From positions 2,926,501-2,990,500 of the forward strand of contig OZ024848.1 in NCBI GenBank assembly GCA_964017145.1: DNA of 64,000 bases, read 5' to 3'. Below the pieces are notes generated by a model. That model was not told where the DNA came from, ran no database searches, and saw nothing but the letters and a program-made list of their open reading frames with translations. The position numbers and the translations under genes were made by a program. This document shows, in pieces, positions 1-12,048 of the stretch (positions are counted from its first letter, which is position 1; each line of letters begins with the position of its first letter). Origin of the DNA: Agrocybe praecox. Taxonomy: Eukaryota; Basidiomycota; Agaricomycetes; Agaricales; Agrocybaceae.

Positions 1-3
1 TAG

Positions 4-1127
4 GCCATATTCATGGGCACGATATTGGTTCGTACATACATTTTAATTTTGATTTCGTTTTCGCTGAGAATTTCGTTCAGAGTGCTCCTCTTGGAAATCA
101 ACTTCATGTTCCCTACATAAATGTGATTTTTCAAAGCAACTCCTTTCCGAATTCATACTCATCTCGTTTGACAGATGAGGAATATATATGAAATCCGAGA
201 GCGATCCAGCAGAATGTACCATTGGTCAGCGCTTTGCACTTCACAGATTTTGCTGGAGATCCCTTGGAATATTATTGGCGCGACCTTATTCTTCTTTTGC
301 TGGTACTGGACTGTTGGCTTCGAAAATTCTAGAGGAGCCTTTACCTATCTCATGTATGGCGTCGCATTCCCGATATATTATACCACTATCGCCCTGTCGG
401 TTGCGTCGCTGTGTCCTTCAGCAGAAATTGCTGGACTCATGTATTCTTTCCTATTTACATTCGTATTCATATTGTGAGTCGGTTTGGTTTAAACTATACA
501 TGACCCATGCGTCTTAGTCTTTCTTTAGCGAAGGCGTTCTGCAGCCATATGGCCAGCTTGGGTGGTGGCGATGGATGTATTATGTGACCCCCTTCACATA
601 TCTGATTGAAGCTATTGTTGGTCAAGGTACCTTTTTTTCTTCAACTTCTGCCAGAATTACATCTGATATGTCGGGTCGGGAACATTGTATAGTCCTCGGG
701 AATCAACCGATCCATTGTTCTGACAAGGAGTTATTGTCCCTTCAGCCACCCTCCGGTCAAACTTGTGATGCATTCATGTCCCAATTCATCTCAAACCGTG
801 GCGGGTATCTTACAAATCCTCAAGCTTCTTCCGGGTGTCTATTCTGTCCATATAGTACGACAAACGAATGGCTGGGGCCATCTTTCCACATTTATTATCG
901 TCATCATTGGCGTAATTTTGGATTTTTTTGTGGATACATTGTGCTGAATGTAAGCAGATTTATTTCGTTTTTCTGTGAAAGCCAATCTAACACATTGTGT
1001 TTAATTATTCTAGGTATTCCTTGTATTTTTGTTGACGTACTTAGCGCGAGTGAGATCATATTCCAGGATAACCCATGCCTTCAAACAAGTGACGTGCAGA
1101 ATTAGAAAAGAGGAACAATCAAATTAG
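4..1127 (+). CDS. PDR-type ABC transporter, 3' end (partial)
   Basis: C-terminal part of a full-size pleiotropic-drug-resistance (ABCG/PDR) exporter of the plasma membrane. The 5' part lies outside the window; base 4 directly follows an intron AG. I splice six exons: 4-27, 69-122, 175-473, 529-626, 693-949 and 1014-1127. Family landmarks are MRNIYEIRERSSRMYHW just before a transmembrane block, the EGVLQPYGQLGWWRWMYYV stretch, a Cys-containing extracellular loop (PPSGQTCDAF, then CLFCPYSTTNEWL), HHWRNFG before the last membrane helix, and a short basic tail ending KEEQSN. This is the second ABC-2 membrane domain of the CDR1/PDR5 type, which extrudes lipophilic compounds using ATP. The nucleotide-binding domains are not visible, so activity cannot be judged. 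The family is clear; the substrate is unknown. Confidence 0.9.
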
Positions 1128-1288
1128 TGTGTGCGCTAGAACATAGTTACGTCTTCGTTGACTTGTCATACCTTCATAATTATAATTCATTCATGCGTCG
1201 GGTTTAACCTGATGGATACCTTGATAAAATTGATTAAGAAGAATAAATGCAACATTTCGGACTCGTGATTTCTCTAAATACAGAAAGC

Positions 1289-4160
1289 TCAGGCGAAAGC
1301 AGATTGTGAGGCCTTGCCAACATCGCCAAAGCCATAATTTTCGTCCTTGACAAATGCCTTTGTGCATTGGGCCATCGTCACGGATCTGTGGTAACCAAAT
1401 TAAAGAGGGTAGACATAAACAAGAGAAGATCACTCACGCTCTAGATATAGGATCGGTTTGGTAGAAGTTGGTGATAGGTTTTCGAAGAGGAGCGCCGGTC
1501 GACTTGGCCCCGGACGTTTGTGATGATAATGTCTTCAGGCCAACAAGAGCAACTTCGGTGGAAGTAGGCTCGGCAACATCATATCGCACGAGTGAAGGAG
1601 AAATCTCCCACATACGGTCTCGTACTTCGACGATATCGTCATAAGGTAGAGGTGTGCCGATCACTTCTGAGAGTGCACTGCAACAGAATACAGGTTAGGT
1701 CGACAACGAGGTCATAATAAAACATAATACAAACCGGATAATCTTCCAGTCCTCTCTCGATGCACCCGGTGAGCTGACGGCTGCACGACCCATTTGTGCT
1801 CTGCCTTCAGTGTTGACCCATGTTGTGCCCTTCTCGGTATATGCTGATCCTGGAAGGCAGATATCGGCAAGCTGAGCACCAAGGTCACCATGATGGCCTT
1901 GGTACACAACGAACGCGTCTTGAGGGAGCGATTTGGGGTCGACTTCATCAGCATTTAGTAGGTAAACAAACTTGGGCTTGGTTTTTGAGGCTTTGGCAGA
2001 GGCGACGAAACCAATTTCATAAGCAGCAGGACGAGAAGCCACCTAAATAGTTAGAATGAGTATGATACGAAGGGACGAGGGACGACGAGGCTGCCAGTCT
2101 CTTACCCGTTGCAGAACGCTATAACCATTCCATTCCGGTGTCACTAGTCGGTCTTTGTTCTTCTGCACAAAAGTGGCGAGTTCGTGATACATTGCCTTGC
2201 CATCAGGATGTTCGGCTAGTGCGCTTCCGACAATGATCAAGGGCTTCTTAGCTTTCTTGAACTTCTCCGCGAAAGGACCCTTGCCAGCAATAAAGTTGCT
2301 GAGTGCCTTAGCATCCTCACCAATGAAATCGTAACCATAAGTAGTATCCGCACGTTCGCCAACCAACCCTACTTCGAGACCAGTGTGCAACCAGCTCTTG
2401 CGAATGCGAGAGTTCAAAACGGCAGCCTCGTGTCGGGGGTTGGTTCCAACAAGAAGGATAGCATCGGCTTGCTCCACTCCTGGGATCGTCGAGTTGAATA
2501 AGTAATTTGAACGAATGTCGATACCATGTACAGGAGCTTCATAACCTCCAGGTTGATCCAGAGCAAGGTTATCAGATCCAAGACGGTTAACAAGGTCCTT
2601 GAGTACCACCATAGATTCGGTATCTGCCAAGTGACCAGCTACAGCTTGAATTTCATCACCAGTAGCACCAGATGCAGCAAGCGCGTTCGCGATAGTGCTG
2701 AACGCTTCTTCCCAAGATGCAGCGACAAACCTGTCGCCTTTCTTGATTAAAGGAGTTGTTAACCGTTGGAATTTGAGACCATCGTAAGCATAGCGTGTCT
2801 TGTCGCTGATCCATTCTTCGTTCACGTCGTCATTGGTCTTTGGTTGTATACGCATAACCTGAACGCCTCGCGAATCGATTCTGATATTAGAGCCAACAGC
2901 GTCCATGACATCCACTGACTCGGTGTTCTTCAACTCCCAAGGACGGGCATGGTATGCGTATGGCTTGCTCGTCAGTGCACCGACGGGGCACAAATCGACA
3001 ATGTTACCAGATAGTTCGGAGTCCATTGTCTTCTCCACGTATGATCCGATCTGCATATCATTACCGCGGCCTGTCGTTCCAAATTCCTCAACTCCTGCTA
3101 CTTCATTCGCGAAACGAACACAGCGCGTGCATTGAATACAACGATTCATTGAAGTCTTCACAAGAGGACCAAGGTTCTTGTTTTCAACGGCGCGCTTCCC
3201 AGTAATTTCATGGAATCGGGTGCGGTCTGATCCGTAACGCATAGACTGGTCTTGAAGATCGCACTCCCCACCCTGATCACAAACAGGGCAGTCCAGGGGA
3301 TGGTTGGCGAGTAGAAATTCCATGACGCCTTCTCTGAATTACCAGTCAGCCAATTTGCGATAAAAGAGCGTTGAATAAGTATAAGGAATGTGATAAGAAT
3401 TGTCCGGCGATCTGGAACCACATAAAAAGAATGCAATGACGCACCTCGCTTCATGTACGAGGGGAGTGTTGGTGAAGACTTTCGATCCTGGCATGGCGGG
3501 CATAGCGCTGGGAAGCATATTAGACAAAGATATAGGTGAAAATAAAAGAAAACGTACCAGGAAGCGACTGGTTTTGGAGAACGTTCAACTTCGACCAAAC
3601 ACATTCTAACCGCCAACGATTAGAAGAGACCAAATTATGACCCACTCGATGGACTCACCGACAGTTACCCGCGATAGCCAGTCTTGAAAACGAGTAGTAT
3701 GAATATGTTAACGAATACCGTCATAATGAGACGTATATAGCTGACCTATCATGGTAACAAAACCTGACACATAGCCCGATTAGCAAAAAGTGGTTCAATG
3801 TATAACTCAATAATTTACCTAGGTATTGTTGCCCCAGCGGCTTCACATGCTTGAATTAATGCCGAACCTGACGTGCAAATTCTAGTTATCACCTCACACG
3901 CCCTCCAATGAAACTGATAGACCCGTACCCTGCGGTACAGTGACTTCCTTCCCATCGACAGTGAGGGTAATGTCGGCCCCGCGACTAGATGTGGACGAGA
4001 AAGACTTGCGACCTATTTCAAGACAATATTCTAAGCCCAAAATGCTTCTAAAACTACTCTGAAGAAACGAACTGCAGTGTGGCGAGTGTGTTGAGGCTAC
4101 GACCTTTCCGAGTAATCCCGTCGAAGTAGGTCGCGACACGCTAGATACAAGTCGCAGCAT
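1289..4160 (-). CDS. NADH:ubiquinone oxidoreductase 75/78-kDa Fe-S subunit (NDUFS1 type), mitochondrial
   Basis: Largest Fe-S subunit of respiratory complex I; it passes electrons from NADH through [2Fe-2S] and [4Fe-4S] clusters in the matrix arm. The hand-spliced protein is 768 aa in ten exons: 4160-3929, 3867-3819, 3763-3746, 3682-3659, 3605-3558, 3507-3445, 3333-2106, 2042-1735, 1677-1438 and 1385-1289. The N-terminus is a Ser/Arg-rich presequence (MLRLVSSVSR...). A 2Fe-2S ferredoxin domain follows (VDGKEVTVPQ, then CYHDR, AGNCRMC), then HPLDCPVCDQGGECDLQD, the CIQCTRCVRF cluster motif and the molybdopterin-oxidoreductase-like region (NIVDLCPVGALTSKPYAYHA). Start chosen at the ATG opening the presequence; an upstream in-frame extension to 4292 lacks targeting character. 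Two exons are only 18 and 24 nt long. It shares a 472-bp promoter region with the AMSH-like gene. Confidence 0.96.
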
Positions 4161-4632
4161 GGCGACACCGTGATAGGTGGATGTTAGATAGTGATAGGGA
4201 CTTTCGTAGACGGGGGCTGCGAGCCCGCAGAGTGAAAAAGGGCTTGGATAAAAAGAAAACAAGTGCTGCTCGCTGGGCTGAACAGCGACCAACCACGTCG
4301 TCCCAATTTCCCACCTTTCCCACAGTTTTGGGCGGAGTTTTAATTAAAGCCCGGATTAGGACAAAGCAGTGCTTGGCTTTGTCATGCCGCCTGAACAATC
4401 CCGGTATTCTGGCGGAGATCGAATGCTTTTCGGAACGCCGAGCCGAACAGCGTATTGCTAACGGACTCTTAATTATTCGGTCTCAAAAGTGCACGTGCAC
4501 CCACTGCGCACTCTGCGTTGCACTGCCGTCGTCGATGGCGGAGTCGATGTACTGTTTCCAATTCTTGCTAATTCCTACTACTACAAGTCTCCTCTGAGAG
4601 TGCTTGCTTTCTACCACCCTGTCCCTTCATAA
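4161..4632. promoter_or_regulatory. Divergent promoter between complex I subunit and AMSH-like gene
   Basis: A 472-bp gap between two divergent start codons, so it must hold both promoters. It contains a perfect 12-bp palindrome, GTGCACGTGCAC, at 4489-4500 with an E-box core (CACGTG), the kind of site bound by bHLH factors. No clear TATA box is seen. Regulatory function is inferred from position and symmetry only. Confidence 0.5.
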
Positions 4633-7101
4633 ATGAGTCAACCATCCGCGCCTCGCGACCCTCTAAGAAATGGCGTTCCTAGACGTCCAGCGTCAATAGC
4701 GGAACTGGCAGATAAGGCGATGCTTGATTTGTGGGACGATAGCAAAGAATTCAAATACTATCTCAGAGTTGCAGAAAAATATCGCCGTGAAGGAAAGGAG
4801 TATGCAAAAAGGGGTGACCTCGAAAGTGCCTTTGTTGAACTCGCCCGAGCAGCGACTCTGGTATTGGAGAAACTACCTTTACACAGGGAATACAGTACTG
4901 TCTTGAATACAAACCAGAGGCACAATTTAGCATTGGTAAGCTGCTCTTTTCTCCCCTTGCATCTCAGTTCGTGTTTCCAGTGATGAGTCACATATGATTT
5001 TGTTGTAATTCTTACTTCAATGGATTAACGCCACAATTCCACAGAATGGGCAAGATATCCTCGATAATCTGTCTGACCTCAAAGTCAAAATAGTAGATCG
5101 GTACGATAAATGGCTTCAAAAACACCCTGACGAGGCCGATCACGAACGGACGCCAAATCCTCGACCCCAGACAATCCCAAGCGAAGCTCAACGGGAAGAA
5201 GAACGAACACGGCAGGCAAGAGAGCAACAACGATTGGCCGCAGAGGAGGCGGCAAAGTGGAAATTACAAAGACAACAATCGTATGCTGCGGAAGAAGCAG
5301 AAAATATTCGGCGTAGAGAAGCTGCTCAAGTTGTTGCACAGAACGCCATCGCTTCCCCCAGGCCGCCCATGGCTCCCGACTACACATTTTCGAGGACACC
5401 CATGCAAAACAACGGATTTGGATCGCAGAATACTGTCGTAATATCTGATGGACGCCCATCAGACGAACTTTTGCGTCAACAGCAACAGAGAGAACAAGCC
5501 CGCCTACATGAAGAAGCTGAGAAACGACGAGTCGAGGATGTGAGAAAGCAGCAGGAGCAAGAAGCGTTTGCGCGGCAGCAGCAACAACAGAGAGACGCAG
5601 AGGAAGCTGCTCGTTCCGCGCGACAAAACGTTCTCCCGCCTCCATCGGTTTCAGCTCCTTCACCTTCAGTTACTTCATTTTCCTCAGCATCTCCCATGTT
5701 CCCGAACTATCCAGGCTCCTCGGCCGCTACTACACCTTCATCTGCTTATTTCCAAACACCTACCCGCATCGAATACCCAACAATGCAATCGCGCAATCCC
5801 GGTTCTTTGGGGAACCCAAATATGCATTCAGCTGCTGTGACGAGAATCATGCCGCTGGAAAGCCCGAGTGAAGGTGATTCAACAGACTCAGAGTCCATTC
5901 ATTATTTGCATAAACCACGGGCCGTGGATGCGAGAACACCCGCACGAAATATTCGAAGGTAAGTCAGCGCGCGCCCAGGTGCAGCTTTTCTTTTTTTGAC
6001 AGAACTAATATCTCAACCTTCTGCGCAGTCCTTCGTATCCTCCGCCTATAACGACAACTTCACCTGTCCCAAATGCTGGGTCAATTCGTTATCCTGCATT
6101 AATGTCTCCACACCAAAGGACTCAAGGCTATTTTCCCTCACTTAATTCCATGTTCATCGATGCCGGAGACAGACATCACGGACCGAATTCGATGCTTTTT
6201 GGATTGAATCCTAACGATGGGAACAACGGTTCGTCATACTCGGGAGGCACAGTTCATTCTTCTTCGGCCCATCCCCCTTACTCTTATACTAATTCACGTA
6301 ACAATGGACACCCTCGACCTCTTCCCCCAGGTCCCACGTTACCTCCCCCAGCCTCTGAAGTTGCTCGCTTGCCAAAGCCACCAAACGCTATTTTCGATCC
6401 AAATATACCATTGAAAGTGGTCAGCCTCCCGCGAGAATGTCTGCCCCGTTTCCTTGCAATTGCTAAAGTAAATACAGAGATGAATAAAGAGACCTGTGGG
6501 TTGCTACTGGGGAAAGACAAAGGAAATAGGTACTCGGTGACAACATTGCTCATTCCAAAGCAGCATTCCACAAGTGACACATGTACTATGGATGAAGAAG
6601 AATTGGTTCTACAGTTTACAGAAGAAAGGAGCTTAATTACTCTTGGTTGGGTATGTGATGCAATCTCTGTTTTCATCCCCGTAATCCAGACGATTTCTTT
6701 TCAGATACACACACATCCATCACAATCGTGCTTTATGTCCTCGGTAGATCTTCATACTCACTCTGGGTTCCAGCGCATGCTACCAGAGTCATTCGCTGTC
6801 GTTTGCGCTCCCAAGTCAAATCCAAAGTTCGTCCTAATATATCAAGTCATGTCGTGTCATTTTCCTCACCTTTTCACAGCTTCGGTATTTTCCGTCTGAC
6901 TGATCCTCCAGGACTGAATATTGTTCTTAATTGCGATGCCAAAGAAGCTTTCCACCCCCATCCAGATGAACCAATATATACTGTTCGTTTTTTGGTTCTC
7001 TGTCCCTGACCGCAGACATTTGACCAAACTCTTTTCAGGATGCTGACAAAGGTCATGTGCAGATGAAGGATACCGCATTAGAAATCGTTGACCTGCGATA
7101 A
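4633..7101 (+). CDS. AMSH/sst2-type JAMM deubiquitinase
   Basis: Zinc metalloprotease predicted to trim Lys63-linked ubiquitin chains on endosomal cargo at ESCRT-0 (STAMBP/AMSH in animals, sst2 in fission yeast). The spliced protein is 708 aa from exons 4633-4935, 5045-5958, 6029-6650, 6705-6826, 6880-6982 and 7039-7101. Residues about 15-115 form a USP8/AMSH dimerisation (MIT-like) helical domain (SIAELADKAMLDLWDD, YRREGKEYAKRGDLESAFVE). Then comes a Gln/Glu/Arg-rich coiled coil (about 150-300) and a Pro/Ser-rich linker. The MPN+ domain fills the C-terminal 170 residues. The catalytic set is intact: Glu in KETCGLLLG and the HxHPx6SxxD box, with H615, H617, S625 and D628. A Cys-containing segment (LNCDAKEAFHPHP) near the end matches the extra zinc site of AMSH proteins. 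The start is the first ATG after the shared promoter. Confidence 0.94.
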
Positions 7102-7856
7102 ACAGATCATTTCTGACTCCTTCCTCTTTCACGTCTCTCGCAATCTATGGGGCATGCTGTGTACGGTGTTTTCTGTATCCTCCGATTCCTCGTCTTTCTG
7201 GTCAACTATCATCCACTATATTACCAACTCGCATGGCCTTATACCCACCTCCGCAATCGTGTAACTGTATATTTTTATCGCAATCCTCTTCATTACTATC
7301 TATTAATCAATGTATTTTTTCCTCCTACTCCTAAATGTATTTTCATGGGAACGACCTCTTGAAGTGGGGTTAAGATGTCAAGGGCAGGGCGGATTATGCT
7401 GCAGCACGTTCCAATCGTGAGACGAAGTACGATAATGGCGCTCAACTCTTTCCCATTGTCATGTCACCTTTGTGTCACCTTTGTGTCACCTGCATGGTCG
7501 CTTGCACCCATTCACCTGTGCTCACATGCTACCCTGACTATCATGCTTAAATTTGAAGCTGGACCTGCTTGCAGTACCCGGGCCTGTTCTAATCAAGTTG
7601 CGCCTTAAATAATTAGGCGACACGTACAATTTGGTACGTTCTATAATGTAACCCTAAGTTGCCGATACTGACTAACTTCCATATGGCTCCAGTTTCAAGA
7701 TTACTGCACTAAGGTTTATACAAAAGGCGCACGTTCGTCGGAAAGAAATTTATTGACCTCTTGTCGGGGAGAATAAAAGGGTACCATACATTCGAGTGTT
7801 TTGTCTTCATCTTCCGCATATCGTCTCGCGGTGATACAAACAAGTTAGCGCCCAAA
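7102..7856. other. Intergenic region with short direct and inverted repeats
   Basis: No credible gene. It holds the AMSH 3' flank and the upstream region of the acid phosphatase. At 7462-7490 a TGTCACCTT core recurs three times in tandem with 11-bp spacing (the last copy truncated). At 7622-7639 the arms ACGTAC and GTACGT flank a 6-nt spacer. Both could be transcription-factor sites for the phosphatase about 220-390 bp downstream, but that is inference. Confidence 0.5.
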
Positions 7857-9334
7857 ATGATTGTCGCATTTCTTATCCCTCTTGCTCTTGCCTTCAGCGC
7901 CAGTGCAGGTCCGGCATACCATTCGTCACACCATTCGTCACCGTAAGTTTCTTGCCCTGCCTGCTGTTGTTTCTCTCTTTTATTCAATTTTTCTTTCAAA
8001 GGGGTCAAAAGCACAAGACAGTACCAGGACTGGTGTTTGATCGTTATATCAGTATTTGGTTGGAAAACACAGATTTTGCTGGAGCTGCTGCTGATCGTAA
8101 GCATCAAACCTTTTCCCCCTCAACTTGTGCATACTCATTTATAATTCTGGGGAATAGCCAATTTTTCTGCCTTGACAAAACAAGGGATTCAGCTGACAAA
8201 TTATTTCGCTGTCACACATCCTTCGGAACCCAATTATATATCTACTGTCGGCGGAGAGTATTTCGGAATGCAAAACGACAACCTCAATCGGGTTCCCGGA
8301 AATGTATCTACCATTGTGGACTTATTGGAGGAAAAAGGTATTGCGTGGGGAGAATATCAGGAAGCTATGCCTTCGTCTGGCTTCCAAGGTTTTCAGTTCC
8401 TTGCTCCGTCGGGCGCTAATGACTATGTCCGAAAGCATAAGTGCGTCTTTTAAATGATATCTATTCTGACATGTGCTTAACGGTACTATATCAGTCCTTT
8501 GATTATCTTCGACTCCGTAGCAAACAGCACGACTCGCAGTAACAATATTAAAAACTTCACGCTCTTCGAGAAGGACGTCGCCGAGAACAATCTCCCCCAA
8601 TGGATGTTTATCACTCCAAACATGAGTAAGTCTTCGACTATAATATGAACTTAATACTGATTATGCCTGGTAGCGGACGATGGTCACGATACCAACGTCA
8701 GCTTTGCTGGGGCTTGGGCAAATGGCTTTTTGACGCCATTGCTGAAAAATCCTCATTTCAACGGAGAGAAAACCCTCATTGTCTTGAGTATGCTGCAACG
8801 CTTCTGTAAATCTTGAAGAGGCATGACTGATGGTCTGCTCTAATAGCATTCGACGAAAATGGAAGCGACAACGAACAAAACCGCGTAGATACGCTCTTGC
8901 TGGGAACTGCGGTCCCAAAGCACCTTGTCGGGACTCAAGATACATGGTTCTACACCCATTACTCAGAAATAGCCACAGTCGAGGCCAACTGGAATCTTCA
9001 TACCCTGGGTCGCTTTGATGTTGGCGCCAATGTATTCAGCTTCGTCGCCGAGAAGACTGGCGACGTCATGCGCACATTACAAAACCCGCCTCTCAGCGAA
9101 ACATTCTTAAATGCTTCTTATCCTGGTATTTTCAACACAGCCCTGCCACAAAATTTCATGCCTGTTCCCAACGTCAATTTGGTCGTCAATCACCGCTCTG
9201 TACTTCCAAAAGTCAAGGAAATATGGGGCTCACGCAAATTACAGGCATGTACGACTTACCACGGTCTTTTGGAAATACCAAGTCTCGTCAATCCTCCGGT
9301 AGTTCCACCTTCCTGCGGAGAGTTCCATCAATAA
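7857..9334 (+). CDS. Secreted acid phosphatase (phosphoesterase family, PF04185-like)
   Basis: Predicted extracellular acid phosphatase that releases phosphate from organic phosphoesters, related to the Aspergillus PhoA-type enzymes. The first about 17 residues (MIVAFLIPLALAFSASA) form a signal peptide. Exons begin at 7857, 8002, 8158 and 8495, with two more after introns at about 8622-8673 and 8790-8847; all have GT-AG ends. Landmarks in order are SIWLENTDF (metal-binding Glu/Asn region), VTHPSEPNYI, a conserved middle block ending PQWMFITPNM, then TDDGHDTNV and LIVLTFDENGSDN, which match the metal- and phosphate-binding motifs of the family. Several Asn-X-Ser/Thr sequons fit a secreted glycoprotein. 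The C-terminus after WGSRKLQ is less conserved, so the last exon could splice differently. Family assignment is firm; substrate is not shown. Confidence 0.9.
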
Positions 9335-10024
9335 ATTACAAACCCTTTGTTGCTTTTTTAAATATCATGGAAAACATTAAGTGCTTACTTAAATCCGAGT
9401 CCAGTGCCTTGTCTTCGGATCTCTTCGTGTCAACTTCTTTCATCAGATCACCACACGCTCCCTCGGGCTCAAGTACAGAGAGATAATGATGTGCATTATC
9501 TCGATGGTGCACAATAATGACATCTCCTCCCGTTTCCTGATGCAAATGCAGAAGCATGCGAACATGACAACATGCGATTAAAAAGTACGGTAACATGCAA
9601 AAAGGGCTGAAAAAAGATCAAAACGACAGTGGAAGATCATTTAGACCAAGTTTGAACAGATCTTCTCTATCAGTAAGACTGTTCTAGCTCCAAACATGGA
9701 TTTTCAGGGTAAGGGGCTCTAGGTCTCCACGGTCTTTGAAGGTTATCTAAATTGGACCACGACAAAGCTACTTGAAGCTGTTGATCTGTTTCCCATGGAT
9801 CGACCCTTCCCCTGTTTCTAGTGTCTACCTCCTTGTAGGATCGCCCTCCCCTACTGGCGAAGGCTTATTCTCCTTTCTTAATATCTTTTTCTTCTTGTAC
9901 ACCTCTTCCTCTTTGATTAACATAGGGATACTGCTTGTGACAGAGTCCACCCGATTTGATAAACGCGTAGCACCGAAAACAATCCCGTTCTTTTGGGCAG
10001 GACACCCGTTCTCTTACTCAAATA
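9335..10024. other. Intergenic, no gene seen
   Basis: About 690 bp between the phosphatase stop and the next small gene. Short open frames on both strands lack family resemblance and consistent splice signals. It likely holds the phosphatase 3' UTR and the promoter of the small gene. Confidence 0.5.
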
Positions 10025-10643
10025 ATGAATCACCCATATAGTGGGGCGGCGAGCTACATGTATGCAAACGAGGTACGTCTACTTGTCTATAGCATACCTG
10101 TTTATTTTGCTGAAATACTGCAGTGCATGGCTCAGGAAACCCGCCCCATAGCACAACCTTATTTTCATCGTCAAGCACAATGGATGCCAGTCACTCCTCC
10201 AACTAGCTATAGTATGCCTCCTGTATCTGTTAGTAATACCTAACCTGCGTGCTGCCTCAATTATTGATATTTTCTCAGGCGATGAACTCACCCAAAAATC
10301 GTTTTCAATTATCCGTTCCCGACCTTCCATCGAATCTTACCTCAGATCGATATAAGAAATTCAGCGCGTCTTTCTCTCTGAGGTCGAGCCAGCAGCCGGA
10401 AGTCTCTCAGGAATATACCTACGAGTCCATGCGGGTTAGATTTGATACTCCGGATCCCTATGCGGTAACATGGAAGAGAGAGGTGAAGGTAAGTAGTAGC
10501 AATAGATAATTTGACAATCTACATTACTTACAGCAGCTCAGGCCATCAAACGGCGTTTCAGCGGTTTCCGGAGGAGGTTGGCAGAGGTCTTTACGCGTAA
10601 TTGGATTATTGTTACTCATCCCCGCTTGTCAATGGTTCGGTGA
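10025..10643 (+). CDS. Small hypothetical protein, four exons, basic C-terminus
   Basis: I do not recognise this protein. A coherent model joins 10025-10072, 10124-10228, 10279-10488 and 10542-10643, all phase 0, giving 154 aa. The N-terminal half is rich in Pro, Tyr, Gln and Met (MNHPYSGAASYMYANE, then PYFHRQAQWMPVTPPTSYSM). The middle has an ordered-looking block (FQLSVPDLPSNLTSDRYKKF, then YTYESMRVRFDTPDPYAVTW). The last exon gives an Arg-rich amphipathic stretch (AIKRRFSGFRRRLAEV). The last acceptor is ambiguous: using CAG at 10531-10533 instead of CAG at 10539-10541 changes frame and ends the protein at 10674 with a hydrophobic tail. Four in-phase exons with GT-AG ends argue that it is real. 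Confidence 0.55.
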
Positions 10644-10674
10644 TGGATGCGACCACACTATATATTTATTTTGA

Positions 10675-12048
10675 CATTTACATATATTAACCTTTGGACT
10701 ATGTTGTGGGATGATAGTACTATTAGCCTACTAGGTAGCAAATAATCTTTCATTTTTATGTATTTCAGAAATGTAAAGTAGGGGACTTCTTTGAACATTG
10801 GCCATTCTTTATTTTTCCCTGGCTCACACAACATCACTAGTTTTTCGCGTTAATTTGGGTTAATCCATTTCATCCAAGGTTCACTCGGAGCTTTGACGAA
10901 GGCCGGTACGCCGTATTTCAATATAAATCGATCTCCGCCTCAGTTCGGCAGAGCGGCACAAGTTTGAAGTTCAACTCTGGTTAAATTGAAGCCCTGGCGG
11001 CTGTGGATTTCTGTAAGATGAGCTCATGGTCTTTCCCTCATATATAGCTCTATATACCAATGTCTGAATTCTGAAGAGAGCCCAAATAATATCTAGGAGC
11101 ACTGATGGCCCTCGCTAGAAGTTGAAGATTAAACGCGTCGCATAATTCGTTGAGCTCATCCCTCTCCAAATCCGGACTTTTGGAACTTCAAAGAGTGAAA
11201 GGGACATTGAGAAGGTAGAAATACTAAGCTCAGGATTTAGCGAGCATCTCTCAGGAGATTCTTCGTGTCAATAGGCCGGTATACGTATGAAGCTTCGACC
11301 TCACCTGGCGAAAGAAAACCTGAGTTAAATTATATAAATGCAAATGAAGAAATGAAGAAGTTGATTCCCAGAAGACACTTTTTTCTTTCTTTCTTTCTTT
11401 TTCTTTTTTCTTGTGATTTACTCTTCATCATAAAACGTGTTCGTTATCTTACTTTCCGATCCATTGGGAACGGTAATAATTAATTATATTGTCAATCCTA
11501 TACAGACCCCAAGTTAATGCACCAGGGCGAAGGCGTGTGCATATTACTTCGGAGTTCTTCGCATACGAGATTCGTGGGATGGGAGAATGATATGGGGGTA
11601 CTTGCAATAAAAAATACTCGGACGCGAGAGTAGGCACAAGCCTCCTCTATCGTTCATACATGTTCGGGTTCCGCATTTAAATACAAGTATGCATAAACAC
11701 TATGTATATATACGACGGGTAAATTTCAATGCCAGATATATGTAATATAGGATCCTGGATAATAGATTCAAACATCCGCGACAACTTTCACCCCCATAGC
11801 CAGAGGCTGTTGGACTTGGATCCTTCATATATGATTATTGAACTCGGCGAAAAAACATCTTAACATTTCAACGTGCGAGACGCGTCCAAAATAGGCACAA
11901 ACAGGAATGATGGTGGTGTTTCCGCGGCCGTGATCGTAAGTCCAGCATTGACGACTTTATTCCATTCCATTACTACTGCCTATAACATCCAATCCTTTTC
12001 ATCGCTGGTGACCCGCACGTAGAGAAGGTTACAAAAACCTTGGATACA
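10675..12048. other. Long intergenic region, no gene seen
   Basis: About 1.4 kb of AT-rich DNA. Open frames are short and lack recognisable motifs or introns. A pyrimidine tract with TTTC repeats lies at about 11379-11410. The 3' part probably contains the promoter of the GT90 gene. Confidence 0.5.

Noticed and set aside
7147..7608. Open frames after the AMSH-like gene
   Set aside because: They lie in the 3' flank, have biased composition and no recognisable domain.
11265..11637. Small frames on both strands between the unknown gene and GT90
   Set aside because: Short, AT-rich, include a TTTC simple repeat, and match nothing.
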